Positions 11,572 through 23,100 of a stretch of DNA of 64,000 nucleotides are shown in pieces. The notes below the pieces were generated by a model. The model did no database searches. It was given only the letters and a program-made list of their open reading frames with translations, and was not told where the DNA came from. The stretch is from Galeruca laticollis. Lineage: Eukaryota > Arthropoda > Insecta > Coleoptera > Chrysomelidae. The position numbers were made by a program, and so were the translations under genes. Location: NCBI GenBank assembly GCA_963921935.1, contig OY998184.1, forward strand, positions 91,515,394 to 91,579,393, written 5' to 3'. Every line of letters starts with the position of its first letter. The stretch's first letter is position 1.

Positions 11572-13210
11572 TGATGTCGAAATACAAGTGCTTGACACTC
11601 CTTTATTACCTTTAGAATTAGGCAAAACAAAATTAATTGAAACAAAGCATACCTTTTTACATTTTATTGAAATAGATTTATTAGTTGAGCAGTTGAAAAA
11701 TGTTGAAAATTTACATAGTAGATTAGAAAGTTATTTAAACTCTTCATCACTCAAAGATATAGATCTTATACAAAGTCTGTTCGAACATACGAAATATTTA
11801 CTAAATGCAACTAGAATAAAATTAAGTAACCTTGTATATAAGGATGTTAAAGAAATAAATAACAGAAGTAAACGGGAATTGTTTAATGGTATTGAAACTA
11901 TAAGTAAATGGCTTTTTGGAACTTTAGATCATGATGACGAAATCAAATATAATTCTGAAATAAAGCAATTAATTCAAAACCAAAACTCGATTTCGCACAA
12001 GTTGAAACTACAGTCCTCCCTCAATACTCGTCTTATTGATCACTACAACAAGACAATCACTAGTTTATATAAAAATCAATTATTACTCCAGTCTCAAGTC
12101 AATGAAATCTACAACAAATCTCAAGACATAGCCCGTCAGGTATTTGTATATTTTAGATTGCCCAATGCTCTAAATCAAATAATTCTGAATTGCCAAAATT
12201 TGATAAATTTCATAGATAACTTAGAAAATTCAATTATATTTGCTCATTTAGGAAGTTTACATACCTCCATTATTTCTCTGAACCATTTATCTGAATTGAT
12301 CAATCGTGTTTCAATAATATATGGTGAATCGAAAATCGTCAAATTTAAAAATCCATACAATTATTACCAATTGGCCGGAGTTCAAGTCAAAGTTCAAGAT
12401 TCTAGAATAATAATTGCTATCCATATACCCATTCTAATAGATTGTGATTTTCTAACCTATCACATTATCCCTTTACCATATAAAAACTCAATAATTGTTC
12501 CACGCAACCCCCTCCTTGTGCTTGGTACAAACTCACATCAATATGAAGAAAAATTGTGTCCATCTATTGAAAGTATCTTCTTTTGCCGACAACATGAAGA
12601 AGCCATCAACGATACTTGCGTAATTCCTTTGATCCGAGCCGAAACACCAACCTGCAGATTTGAAGCAGCAGCTTTGAAACACCCTGTAGTCGAACAAATC
12701 AATAGCAAATTTTTGTTATTATTGCCAACTGAAAATCCTATGAAAGCCGAAATTAACTGCGATAAGAATAGAATAGCTATAATCAAGAGTAACACTCTCA
12801 TTAAATTAGTACAAGGATGTAGTGTAAAAATTGGGAAGTCTTTATATGAAAATACAGAAGAAAAGACGAATGGGAACCCTCTTTTATTACCAAAATTAAG
12901 TTTAACTCCCGAATTTGAAGTAACCACAAATCGACATCCACCTTTACAACTAGAATCAGTAGATCTCAAATCCATAAAAGACATTCGAAAGGAAGCAGAT
13001 TCATACGAAATTTTAGAGAAACAAAAAGTGCACCCCGCAATTTGGAATATGCCTAGTCTAACATTGCTATTTGTAGGTTTGATTATTATCTATATTTGGT
13101 ATAGAAGAAGAGGCCAAGAAGATGTTAGCCAGCCACTACAAGAGGACCAGAAACCCGAAAACAACCCCCCATCGGTATTGTTTTCGCCTAAGGAGGGAGG
13201 AGTTATATGA
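11504..13210 (+). CDS. env: Env (F-like) glycoprotein of errantivirus 1
   Basis: A 568-residue frame with an ATG. Residues 7-22 form a hydrophobic signal peptide. A furin-type site RSKR lies at 121-124, followed by a glycine-bearing stretch ending GTLD, which is the pattern of baculovirus F protein-like envelope proteins of insect errantiviruses. A coiled-coil-like helical part follows, then a Cys-rich region around residues 310-440, a hydrophobic membrane anchor at about 512-533 and a 35-residue tail beginning RRR. Several N-x-S/T sites are visible. It overlaps pol by 68 bases. The stop codon TGA (13208-13210) lies ten bases into the 3' LTR, and the polypurine tract encodes the residues KEGG. 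Expected role: membrane fusion of particles. No breaks are seen. Confidence 0.9.
   Translation: MTKTRGTIFLTLITTLVSIAQSNDVEIQVLDTPLLPLELGKTKLIETKHTFLHFIEIDLLVEQLKNVENLHSRLESYLNSSSLKDIDLIQSLFEHTKYLLNATRIKLSNLVYKDVKEINNRSKRELFNGIETISKWLFGTLDHDDEIKYNSEIKQLIQNQNSISHKLKLQSSLNTRLIDHYNKTITSLYKNQLLLQSQVNEIYNKSQDIARQVFVYFRLPNALNQIILNCQNLINFIDNLENSIIFAHLGSLHTSIISLNHLSELINRVSIIYGESKIVKFKNPYNYYQLAGVQVKVQDSRIIIAIHIPILIDCDFLTYHIIPLPYKNSIIVPRNPLLVLGTNSHQYEEKLCPSIESIFFCRQHEEAINDTCVIPLIRAETPTCRFEAAALKHPVVEQINSKFLLLLPTENPMKAEINCDKNRIAIIKSNTLIKLVQGCSVKIGKSLYENTEEKTNGNPLLLPKLSLTPEFEVTTNRHPPLQLESVDLKSIKDIRKEADSYEILEKQKVHPAIWNMPSLTLLFVGLIIIYIWYRRRGQEDVSQPLQEDQKPENNPPSVLFSPKEGGVI
13190..13200 (+). other. Polypurine tract of errantivirus 1
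   Basis: AAGGAGGGAGG directly abuts the 3' LTR. It would prime plus-strand synthesis and is also read as the end of env. Confidence 0.85.
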
Positions 13211-13433
13211 AGACATCCTGTATGTGTAAGAGTAATTTGAAGCCGTCCTGTTGACGTGAATAAGGATTGCTGTTGTCAGCAGTGAGTTTACTTGGTATGG
13301 TTCGCATCGGTTTTTGTCATTCTAATCCTGTTACTTGTATTATAAACATATTCAATCAAAGTTAGTAAAGTTTTGTATTTTTGTAAAATAAAAGTTTTTT
13401 AAAAAATACCTTTGTGTATAAAAACATTTAACT
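13201..13433 (+). repeat. 3' LTR of errantivirus 1
   Basis: 233 bp, starting AGTTATATG and ending TTTAACT, matching the 5' LTR without visible difference. It is followed by the target duplication TGCC at 13434-13437 and then satellite. Confidence 0.95.
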
Positions 13434-16400
13434 TGCCCTAACTCTATCAATTTTTGAATAACAAACGATACTCGATTTTACCCTCTTCATTGGATACTCC
13501 AAGTTTGACGCACTCTACTTCTGAATCGCATCAGTTAAGTGCACACCGGATTTTTTATCAAAGATTAGACCTTTGACGATACTTTCTCAGAAAATTGAAT
13601 GAATATTTCCTTAATTTTGGCCTGTACGATTTTTTATACGAATGCATGTTTTCTTTCAACTTAAATGCTCTCCTTATATTTGAAACAATTATCTCATCCA
13701 AAAATGGACAACATCAGTCGATTTGTCGTATCAAAGAACCCCTATTCTCATAATTTCAGTATGTTTTGAGAGGAAAAATATTTTTCGTCAAATATGTAGC
13801 TGGACGAAAATATTGCATTTTTCGCAATTCTCCAAAAATATATTTTTGGCCTATCATCTTCTCGAAACATGTCCGTTTAGATGAAGCTTCATCTAAAATC
13901 GATGGGTGACTTTGTTAATGCCATAATTCTATCAATTTTTAAATAACTATCGATACTTGATTTTACCCTCTTCATTGGATCCTCCAAGTTTGACGCACTC
14001 TACTTCTGAATCGCATCAGTGAAGTGCACTCCTGCTTTTTTATCAAAGATTAGACCTTTGACGATACTTTCTAAGAAAATTGAATGAATATTTCCTTTAT
14101 TTTGGCCTGTACGATTTTTTATATGAAAGCATGTTTTCTTTTAACTCAAATGCTCTCCTTATATTTGAAACAACTATCTCATCCAAAAATGGACAACACC
14201 AGTCGATTTGTCGTATCTAAGAAGCACTATTCTCATAATTTCAGTATTTTTTGAGAAAAAAAATATTTTTCGTCAAATATGTAGCTGGACTATATATAGT
14301 AAGGAAAATATTGCATTTTTCGCAATTCACCAAAAATATATGTTTGGCCTACCGTCCTCTCGAAACATGTCCGTTTAGATGAAGCTTCATCTAAAATCCA
14401 TGGGTGACTTTGTTAATGCACTAACTCTATCAATTTTTGAATAACTATCGATACTTGATTTTACCCTCTTCATTGGATACTCCAAGTTTGACGCACTCTA
14501 CTCCTGAATCGTATCATTGTAGTGCACTCCTGATTTTTTATCAAAGATTAGACATTTGACGATACTTTCTCAGAAAATTGAAAGAATATTTCCATTATTT
14601 TGGCCTGTACGGTTTTTTATATGAAGGCATGTTTTCTTTTAACTTAAATGCTCTCCTTATATTTTAAACAATTATCTCATAGAAAAATGGACAACACCAG
14701 TCAATTGGTCGTATCAAGGAACCTCTATTCTCATAATTTCAGTATTTTTTGAGAGGAAAAATATTTTTCGTCAAATATGTAGCTGGACTATAGTAAGGAA
14801 CATATTGCATTTTTCGCAATTCTCCAAAAATATATTTTTGGCCTATCATCCTCTCGAAACATATCCGATTCGATGAAATAACATCTAAAATCGATGGGTG
14901 ACTTTGTCAATGCCCTAACTCTGTCAATTTTTGTATAACTATCGATACTTGATTTTACCCTCTTCATTGGATACTCCAAGTTGGACGCACTCTACTTCTG
15001 AATCGCATCATTGTAGTGCACTCCTGATTTTTTATCAAAGATTAGACCTTTGACGATACTTTCTCAGAAAATTGAATGAATATTTCCATTATTTTGGCCT
15101 GTACGATTTTTTATATGAAGGCATGTTTTCTTTTGACTTAAATGCTCTCCTTATATTTGAAACAATTATCTCATCCAAAAATGGACAACACCAGTCGATT
15201 TGTCGTATCAAAGAACCCCAATTCTCATAATTTCAGTATTTTTTGAAAGGAAAAATATTTTTCGTCAAATATGTAGCTGGAAAATATTGCATGTTTCGCA
15301 ATTCTCCAAAAATATATGTTTGGCCTACCATCCTCTCGAAACATGTCCAATTAGATGAAGCTTCATCTAAAATCGATGGGTGACTTTGTTAATGCCCTAA
15401 CTCTATCAATTTTTGAATAACTATCGATACTCGATTTTACCCTCTTCATTGGATACTCCAAGTTTGACGCACTCTACTTCTGAATCGCATCAGTGAAGTG
15501 CACTCCGGATTTTTTATCAAAGATTAGACCTTTGACGTTACTTTCTCAGAAAATTGAATGAATATTTCCTTTATTTTGGCCTGTACGATTTTTTATAAGA
15601 AGGCATGTTTCCTTTTAACTTAAATGATCTCCTAATATTTGAAACATTTATCTCATCGAGAAATGGACAACACGAATCGATTTGTCGTATCGAAGAACCC
15701 CTATTCTCATAATTTCAGTATGTTTGAGAGGAAAAATATTTTTCGTCAAATATGTATCTGGACTATAAAAATATTGCATTTTTCGCAATTCTCCAAAAAT
15801 ATATTTTTGGCCTATCATCCTCTCGAAACATATCCGATTCGATGAAATCTCATCTAAAATCGATGGGTGACTTTGTCAATGCCCTAACTCTGTCAATTTT
15901 TGTATAACTATCGATACTCGATTTTACCCTCTTCATTGGATACTCCAAGTTTGACGCACCCTACTTCTGAATCGCATCAGTTAAGTGCACTCCGGATTTT
16001 TTATCAAAGATTAGACCTTTGACGATACTTTCTCAGAAAATTGAATGAATATTTCCTTTATTTTGGCCTGTACGATTTTTTATATGAAGGCATGTTTCCT
16101 TTTAACTTAAATGATCTAATATTTGAAACATTCATCTCATCGAGAAATGGACAACACCAATCGATTTGTCGTATCAAAGAACCCCTATTCCCATAATTTC
16201 AGTATGTTTTGAGAGGAAAAATATTTTTCGTCAAATGTGTAGCTGGACTATAATAGTAAGGAAAATATTGCATTTTTCGCCATTCTCCAAAAATATATTT
16301 TTGGCCTATCATCCTCTCGAAACATGTCCAATTAGATGAAGCTTCATCTAAAATCGATGGGTGACTTGGTTATGCCCTAACTCTATCAATTTTTGAATAA

Positions 16401-16444
16401 CTATCGATATTTGATTTTACCCTCTTCATTGGATACTCCAAGTT
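13434..16444. repeat. Satellite array, block B
   Basis: Continuation of the approximately 490-bp satellite after errantivirus 1, starting in the same phase at which block A stopped. It contains the same conserved segments (TTGGCCTGTACGATTTTTTA, ATCGATGGGTGACTTTG). It ends at CCAAGTT where a different repeat begins. Confidence 0.95.
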
Positions 16445-17484
16445 GCTGCACTTTTCTTGATGATAAATAATAAGGTTATAATATACTTATCATTGAATTG
16501 AAATTTATTTGCCATGCATACAAAATGAATAAAAATATTTAATTAAATAAAGTGGCGCCATCTCCACGTTAACGTTTCAAGCTCTTCACTGAAATTAGTA
16601 GTTTCCTGTAACAATATGGGACATTATATAAGTTTTATTCAATAACTTGAGACTTTTAGTCAAAGATGTCGCTGGCAACGTAATGTCTATTTGTTAGAAT
16701 ATAATTTAGTTTTGAATTGAATTAAAATGTGTTAGTAATGAATACAAAACGAATAGGATTATTTGAATCAAATAATCAAATAAAGTTACGACTTCCTTTG
16801 CGTAAACGTCCCAATCTGAAAATTGACATTGGCAGCTTCCTTGAATCCACACATAAGATTTATTACATGAGAATTATATTCAAAGTTACTGCACATTACG
16901 TGATGAATAATGGTTAGGTAATAATATTTAATTCCGAAATTAATTGTCTTTAGAATTATAATTACAGAATGAATAAAATTATAGGAAAAATAATTATGTT
17001 GAATTAGGTGGCGCCATCTTTATGGCAACCTCCCAAGTTTAATAAAGACTTTGGAAGTTTAATTAGTTCCTTATATTACTACTATTATACTACTTGAACC
17101 TTTTATTCAACGTTGCTGCACTTTTCTTGATGATAAATTATTAGGTTATAATATAATTATCATTGAATTGAAATTTATTTGACATGCATACCAAATGAAT
17201 AAAAATAATTAATTAACTAAAGTGGCGCCATCTCCACGTTAACATTCCAAGCTTTTCTCAGATATTAGTAATTTCCTGTAACAATATGGGCAATTAAAAA
17301 AGAATTATTCTAAAACTTGACACTGTTAGTCAAAGATGTCAATGGCAACGTAAAGTCTATTTGTTAGAATATAATTTAGTTTTGAATTGAATTAAAATGT
17401 GTTAGTAATGAATACAAAACGAATAGGATTAATTGAATCAAATAAAGTTACGACTTCCTTTCCGTAAACGTACAATCTGAATAT
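16445..17484. repeat. Second repeat family, about 669-bp unit, 1.5 copies inside the satellite
   Basis: The sequence starting GCTGCACTTTTCTTGATGAT at about 16445 recurs at about 17114, a period of 669 bp; the second copy stops at about 17484 where satellite resumes at ATCGCATCATTG. Each unit holds internal sub-repeats sharing GTGGCGCCATCT (near 16552, 17010 and 17222), GTTTCCTGTAACAATATGGG and runs of TTAATTGAA. It contains no coding frame of note. It may be a piece of another satellite or a non-autonomous element; no target duplication was identified. Confidence 0.75.
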
Positions 17485-18308
17485 ATCGCATCATTGTAGT
17501 GCTCTCCTAATATTTGAACCATTTATCTCATCGAAAAATGGACAACACCAGTCGATTTGTCGTATCAAAGAACCCCCATTCTCATAATTTCAGTATTTTT
17601 TGAGAGGAAAAATATTTTTCGTCAAATATGTAGCTGGACTATAAAAATATTGCATTTTTCGCAATTCTCCAAAAATGTATTTTTGTCCTATCATCCTCTC
17701 GAAACATATCCGATTCGATGAAATCTCATCTAAAATCGATGGGTGACTTTGTTAATGCCCTAACTCTATCAATTTTTGAATAACTATCGATACTTGATTT
17801 GGCCCTCTTCATTGGATACTCCAAGTTTGACGCACTCTACTTCTGAATCGCATCTTTGTAGTGCACTCCTGATTTTTTATCAAAGATTAGACGTTTGACG
17901 ATACAGTCTCAGAAAATTGAATGAATATTTCCCTTATTTTGGCCTGTACGATTTTTTATATGAAGGCATGTTTTCTTTTAACTTAAATGCTCTCCTATTT
18001 GAAACATTTATCTCATCGAGAAATGGACAACACCAGTCGATTTGTCGTATCAAAGAACCCTTATTCTCATAATTTGAGTATTTTTTGAGAGGAAAAATAT
18101 TTTTCGTCAAATATGTAGCTGGACTATATATAGTAAGGAAAATATTGCATTTTTCGCAATTCTCCAAAATTATATTTTTGGCCTATCATCCTCTCGAAAC
18201 ATGTCCGATTAGATGAAATTTCATCTAAATTCGATGAGTGACTTTGTTAATGCCCTAACTCTATCAATTTTTGAATAACTATCGATACTTGATTTTATCC
18301 TCTTCACT
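17485..18308. repeat. Satellite array, block C
   Basis: A further stretch of the approximately 490-bp satellite between the second repeat family and errantivirus 2. Its variants (TAAATTCGATGAGTGAC, TTTATCCTCTTCAC) are shared with block D, fitting the interpretation that errantivirus 2 split one block. Confidence 0.93.
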
Positions 18309-18527
18309 AATTATATCAACGATTCATATGGAAACCGTTGAGTTGTTGTTCCACGGTGTAAGATGCAGATCCCGTAATCATTATAAATATTATATATATA
18401 GAATTACTTGTTGTAGATATAGTTAGTCAGTTACTAGATTTCATGTTGTTTGTCGTAGTTCGTAGAATTATAATTTTGTAAAATAAACGTTTTTAAAAAG
18501 AGTATTTCGAGTTAGTAATTTGAAAGT
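18309..18527 (+). repeat. 5' LTR of errantivirus 2
   Basis: 219 bp, starting AATTATATC and ending TTTGAAAGT, with an AAAATAAACG poly(A) signal-like string near the end. It differs from the 3' copy at roughly six bases, for example CCGTTGAG versus CCGATGAG and AATCATTATAA versus AATCAGCATAA. Confidence 0.92.
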
Positions 18528-18544
18528 GGCGCAGTCAGTAGGAT
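18527..18544 (+). other. Primer binding site of errantivirus 2
   Basis: TGGCGCAGTCAGTAGGAT starts with the last LTR base, matching the site of element 1 at all but one position. It fits the serine-tRNA type used by 17.6 and 297. Confidence 0.8.
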
Positions 18545-18837
18545 ATTCAGAATTAATACGTATCGAACGCGTTAATTTTCGTTTTAACGATTGACTGAGT
18601 ATCAGAATCTACGGACTTAGTTGTTTTGTGCAAGTGGAAGTTTAGAGTGGCTCCTAGAGCGTCAGGAAACCCAGTGTATCACACACCGAAACGATCCCAA
18701 GCACGAAGAAGTCCATCAACGGGAATTGGAACGACAATAGTCCAATTTTGCAGAGATATTCATCTGAGGAAGACAAAAATTGCCGAACCGGAGTATATCT
18801 CTATAGGAATGCTTGAAATATTTCTTCTATTATTACT

Positions 18838-18843
18838 GTAAGT
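18838..18843 (+). promoter_or_regulatory. Likely 5' splice donor for env mRNA, errantivirus 2
   Basis: GTAAGT, followed by AC as in element 1, lies 19 bases before gag. It would pair with the acceptor before env at 24315. Confidence 0.6.
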
Positions 18844-18856
18844 ACAATACATTTTT

Positions 18857-20116
18857 ATGTCTGAAGTTGACCAATTATCAAACATTCTTCAAAGCTTAAA
18901 ATTAGAACCTTCAACTGACTCACTAATTTTAAATCAAAGTTCAATTAATAATAATTTAATCATGGCCGAATTTAGACCAGAATATCTAAAATGTGTGCCA
19001 GATTTCGATGGCAATTCAAATGATTTGAACAGATATCTAAGTGTCTGTAAATCATTAATTGATTCATTTTACAGAATAGACACACCAAATTGTTTCCAAA
19101 ATGTGTATTTATTAAATTGTCTAATATCTAAGTTAACTGGTTATGCTAAATTAGTCGTAAACATACAAAATGTATCTACTTGGAACGAGTTAAGAGATGT
19201 TTTAACGAGAAATTTCGCAGATCAGAGAGACGAAACTTGTCTAAATAGGGATTTAGTAATGATGAGACAACAATCAAATGAAAAACCACAGCAATTCTAT
19301 GATAGAGTTTTAAACATTCTCAATCTTTTGTGTAGTTATGTAGACGTTCATGAAAACGAAAATGACTCAAAGATTTTAAAAAGAAATTTATATAATAATG
19401 TAGCTTTAACAACATTCTTATCAGGACTTAAAGAACCGTTAGGTACAACTATTAGATGTATGAAACCAAATAATTTAGCCGAAGCTTTACAATATGTTTT
19501 AAAAGAAGACAATGTACATTATTTCCAAAATTTTACTCATAAAACAAATACAAAGCAACCGCAATACTCTGGTAAGCCTTTTGTACAACGACATAATTTT
19601 AACAGTAATCCAACTCAATTTAATACTCATACACCTAATAATTTCTTTACAGCACAGAGATCATTTCCATCTCAACCTATACCTGTTCGCCCTATAACTC
19701 CAAGACAACCCCAACGTTTTCCTACGAATTCTCAAGTCTTCAAACCTCAACAGAACCATAATGCATTCAAAGCAAATCAAAATCTAAATTTACCAAAACT
19801 CACACCCATGAGTATTTCCACAAGAAATACAGTAAACAATCACCCAATGAGTTCACATATCAGAAACTCATACCCAGGTCCTTCAAATCAAAATCATTTC
19901 CGAAATTCTCGACCACAATATAATTTTATAGCCGAGGAATTATTTAATGCTGATATTCAGGACGAGGAAACCGAACAATATTATTATCCTGATAACTCAC
20001 ATTCTGAAAACGAACAATATCAATTTGAAGAACAAAACAATAATGATCATTTCGATTCATCAAATCAAGATTCTGTAAATTTTCACGAAACGCCTCAGAT
20101 TTTAGAGGAAACATAA
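18857..20116 (+). CDS. gag: Gag polyprotein of errantivirus 2
   Basis: A 419-residue open frame starting at ATG. It aligns with gag of element 1: an N-terminal capsid-like part with [15 protein letters not shown] corresponding to PPYNGDESNLIKF, then a Pro/Asn/Gln-rich tail containing FPSQPIPV and the shared phrase YNFIAEELF. There is no zinc knuckle. The frame is unbroken although pol and env are damaged. The particle-forming role is inferred from family. It overlaps the -1 pol frame at its 3' end. Confidence 0.88.
   Translation: MSEVDQLSNILQSLKLEPSTDSLILNQSSINNNLIMAEFRPEYLKCVPDFDGNSNDLNRYLSVCKSLIDSFYRIDTPNCFQNVYLLNCLISKLTGYAKLVVNIQNVSTWNELRDVLTRNFADQRDETCLNRDLVMMRQQSNEKPQQFYDRVLNILNLLCSYVDVHENENDSKILKRNLYNNVALTTFLSGLKEPLGTTIRCMKPNNLAEALQYVLKEDNVHYFQNFTHKTNTKQPQYSGKPFVQRHNFNSNPTQFNTHTPNNFFTAQRSFPSQPIPVRPITPRQPQRFPTNSQVFKPQQNHNAFKANQNLNLPKLTPMSISTRNTVNNHPMSSHIRNSYPGPSNQNHFRNSRPQYNFIAEELFNADIQDEETEQYYYPDNSHSENEQYQFEEQNNNDHFDSSNQDSVNFHETPQILEET
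20077..20083 (+). promoter_or_regulatory. -1 frameshift heptamer A AAT TTT (gag-pol), errantivirus 2
   Basis: In the gag frame the bases read A AAT TTT. The pol frame is -1, open from 20047, and gag stops at 20114-20116. It is identical in sequence and frame to the site in element 1 while the flanking codons differ, so the heptamer itself appears conserved. Confidence 0.85.
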
Positions 20117-23100
20117 CCCCTGAATCAATTCCATTAAATTTAAGTAATAATAGTGAATTACCTTATATAATATTCCCCGAGTATAATATCAAACTTTTAA
20201 TAGATTATGGATCATCAAAATCTTTCATAGATCCCGAAATTGCATTTGCATATTTTTCAGATAACCTAACTCATGACCCATTTACTGTGAAATCAGTTTT
20301 TCAAGAATCTTCCCATAAATATAGCACTCTAATCCCCTCTTCAAAAATTTTCATTTTATATGATAATTTAAATCTCAAGTTCTATGTATTCAAATTCCAT
20401 AGTGTGTTCCAAGGACTTATTGGCCTAGATAACTTGAAATTATTGAAAGCCAACATAAACTTCTCTAGTGGATGGTTAATGACCCCACATAGTAAAATTA
20501 AATTAAATTTTCATAAAACTCAGAAAAACATAAACTCTATTACTATCGAACCTAGAACCGAAAAAGTTATCAAAATAAAAACAAGTATAAAGAATGGTGA
20601 AATCATCATTCCACACCAAAAATTTCACGGTTGTGAAATACCAGAGTCGCTATCAATTGCAAGAAATGGAGAAGCCATTACTACAATCCTAAATATCACA
20701 ATAAATCCAGTTAAATTGAGTTTTTCAGAACCACTTCCTGTAGAAAAATTTGATAACAATGCTTTTAAAAATTTCGAATTGAATAACCTAGAAGACACTT
20801 CTACACAAACTTTAGATTTAAATAATATTAGAACAGATCACTTGAACGACGAGGAAAAATCCAAAATACTTAAACTTTCTTCCGAATATTCTGACATATT
20901 TTATAACGAAAACACACCACTTACTTTTACGAACAAAATTAAACATGAAATACGAACCACCGACGAGATTCCTGTTTACGCTAAAACCTATCGATATCCT
21001 TTTGTGTACAAAAAAGAAGTAGATAAACAAATTCAGAAATTTCTTGAACATAAAATTATCCGACCAAGCTCAAGTGCCTGGAATGCGCCAATCTGGGTCA
21101 TACCCAAGAAACAAGACGCTTCTGGGAAAGCCAAATTTCGTGTAGTCATAGACTATAGACGCCTTAACGAAAAAACTATTGATGACAAGTACCCACTTCC
21201 TAATATAACGGACTTATTAGACAAGTTAGGTAGATGCCAATACTTTACAACCTTGGATCTAGCTTCAGGTTTTCACCAGCTAGAGATGGCCGAAAAAGAT
21301 ATAGAGAAAACAGCTTTCAGCACCGAATCCGGACACTGGGAGTTCCTCCGGATGCCATTCGGTTTGAAAAATGCCCCAGCTACCTTCCAGCGGGCAATGG
21401 ACAATATATTACGAGGCATACAAAATGAAAAATGCCTTGTATACCTTGACGATATAATCGTTTTTTCCACTTCATTACAGGAGCATATAGAGAGACTAAA
21501 ATGTGTATTTGATCGACTTAGAGAATCTAATTTCAAAATTCAATTAGATAAATCGGAATTCCTGAGAAAAGAAGTAGCTTATCTCGGACATGTAGTCACC
21601 CCTTCTGGAGTGAAATGCAACCCAGATAAAATTAAAGCCATCAAAGATTACCCAATACCCAAAACTACTAAACAAATCAAAGGATTTTTGGGACTGATGG
21701 GATATTATAGACGTTTTATAAAAAACTTCGCCCACTTGACGAAACCACTGACAAAATGCCTAAAAAAGGGCGCGATAATCGAACACAATGACGAATTCTT
21801 ATCATGCTTCGAAACATGCAAAAATATTTTGACCAATGACCCAATTCTCCAGTATCCCGACTTCACGAAACCTTTCAACTTGACCACAGACGCCAGTAAT
21901 GTAGCACTCGGTGCAGTGCTTTCCCAAGGTCCTATCGGAAGAGATCTTCCAATCGCTTACGCATCTCGAACCCTTAACGATTCTGAACGCAATTACGATA
22001 CCACAGAAAAAGAACTTTTGGCCATTGTATGGGCCACCAAATATTTCCGACCTTATTTATATGGCAAAAAATTTACCATTGTTTGTGACCACAAACCACT
22101 TCAATGGCTTTTTTCTCTAAAAGACCCAAATTCTAAACTCATTAGATGGCGAATTAAATTAGATGAATTTGGTTATAAAATTGTATATAAACGTGGAAGC
22201 CTTAATACTAATGCGGATGCATTATCTAGAATAGAAATAAATACTAAAGAAACGAACAAAATTCTTAATGATGAAAATTTTTGGAAAAATGTTGACGATG
22301 TTTTGAACCGCGATACAAATTTTAGCAATGAACCAATTCCGTCTCAACGAAGTATCAATACACCTTCGCCATTTACAGTTGAAAATCAACTAAAAATTCC
22401 AACAACAGAAGTAACTCAAGACGATAACCCTGACCTAGATACTATATCCTTGATAGTAAATCCCGACGCTGAACTAGACAATGAAAATTTGTCGACAACA
22501 ATCCTGACTCTGCATTACAGCAGATAACACCTGACCGTAAAAATGAACCCAACGACGATATAATCAACGTAGACGAAAACGAGTCTCTTACGATTCATTC
22601 TAATGCTGAAGAAAATCCGGTAATAGGTATCCCTATCGCAAAATGCGCAGTTAACGTCGGACAAAATCAAATTATAATTAGTTCCGTTTTACATTCTCCA
22701 GCGAAACCTAAAGTTAGAATATTATTTGAGAAAAAGAAACAAATAACTGTGCAAATATCAAAAAATAACCTAGAACAAGACATTATCAATTTTATTAAAG
22801 AATTTATTTCGCCAAATATTCAATATCACGTTTATTTCGAAAGCCCCGAATTGTACGAACCATTTTCGACAATATTACAAAAATATTTCAGATCAAATTC
22901 AATCCAATTAAAACGTACCACAAAATTAATAGATGTAACAGATCAAGAAGAGATCAAAACTATCATACAAAGCTATCACGAAGGAAAATCAAATCACCGA
23001 GGAATAGATGAAACTTATTTAAGATTAAAAGAAAAATATTATTGGCCTAACATAAAAGAATCCGTACAAACATTTATAAACGAATGTCAAATTTGCCATC

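Larger units (their letters stand above)
5926..13433 (+). mobile_element. Errantivirus 1: complete Ty3/Gypsy-type element with env
   Basis: A 7.5-kb element lies inside satellite DNA. It is flanked by a 4-bp target duplication TGCC (5922-5925 and 13434-13437) that restores the satellite phrase ATGCCCTAACTC when the element is removed. It has 233-bp LTRs that look identical by eye, a primer site, a leader with a splice donor, gag, pol in the -1 frame, env, and a polypurine tract. All three reading frames are open and the catalytic motifs of protease, reverse transcriptase, RNase H and integrase are present. This layout is that of insect errantiviruses of the 17.6/297/gypsy type. Identical LTRs and open frames imply a recent insertion, younger than the surrounding satellite. 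Confidence 0.95.

Noticed and set aside
16729..16917. 62-residue frame in the second repeat family
   Set aside because: The second copy of the repeat does not keep the frame and no motif is present.
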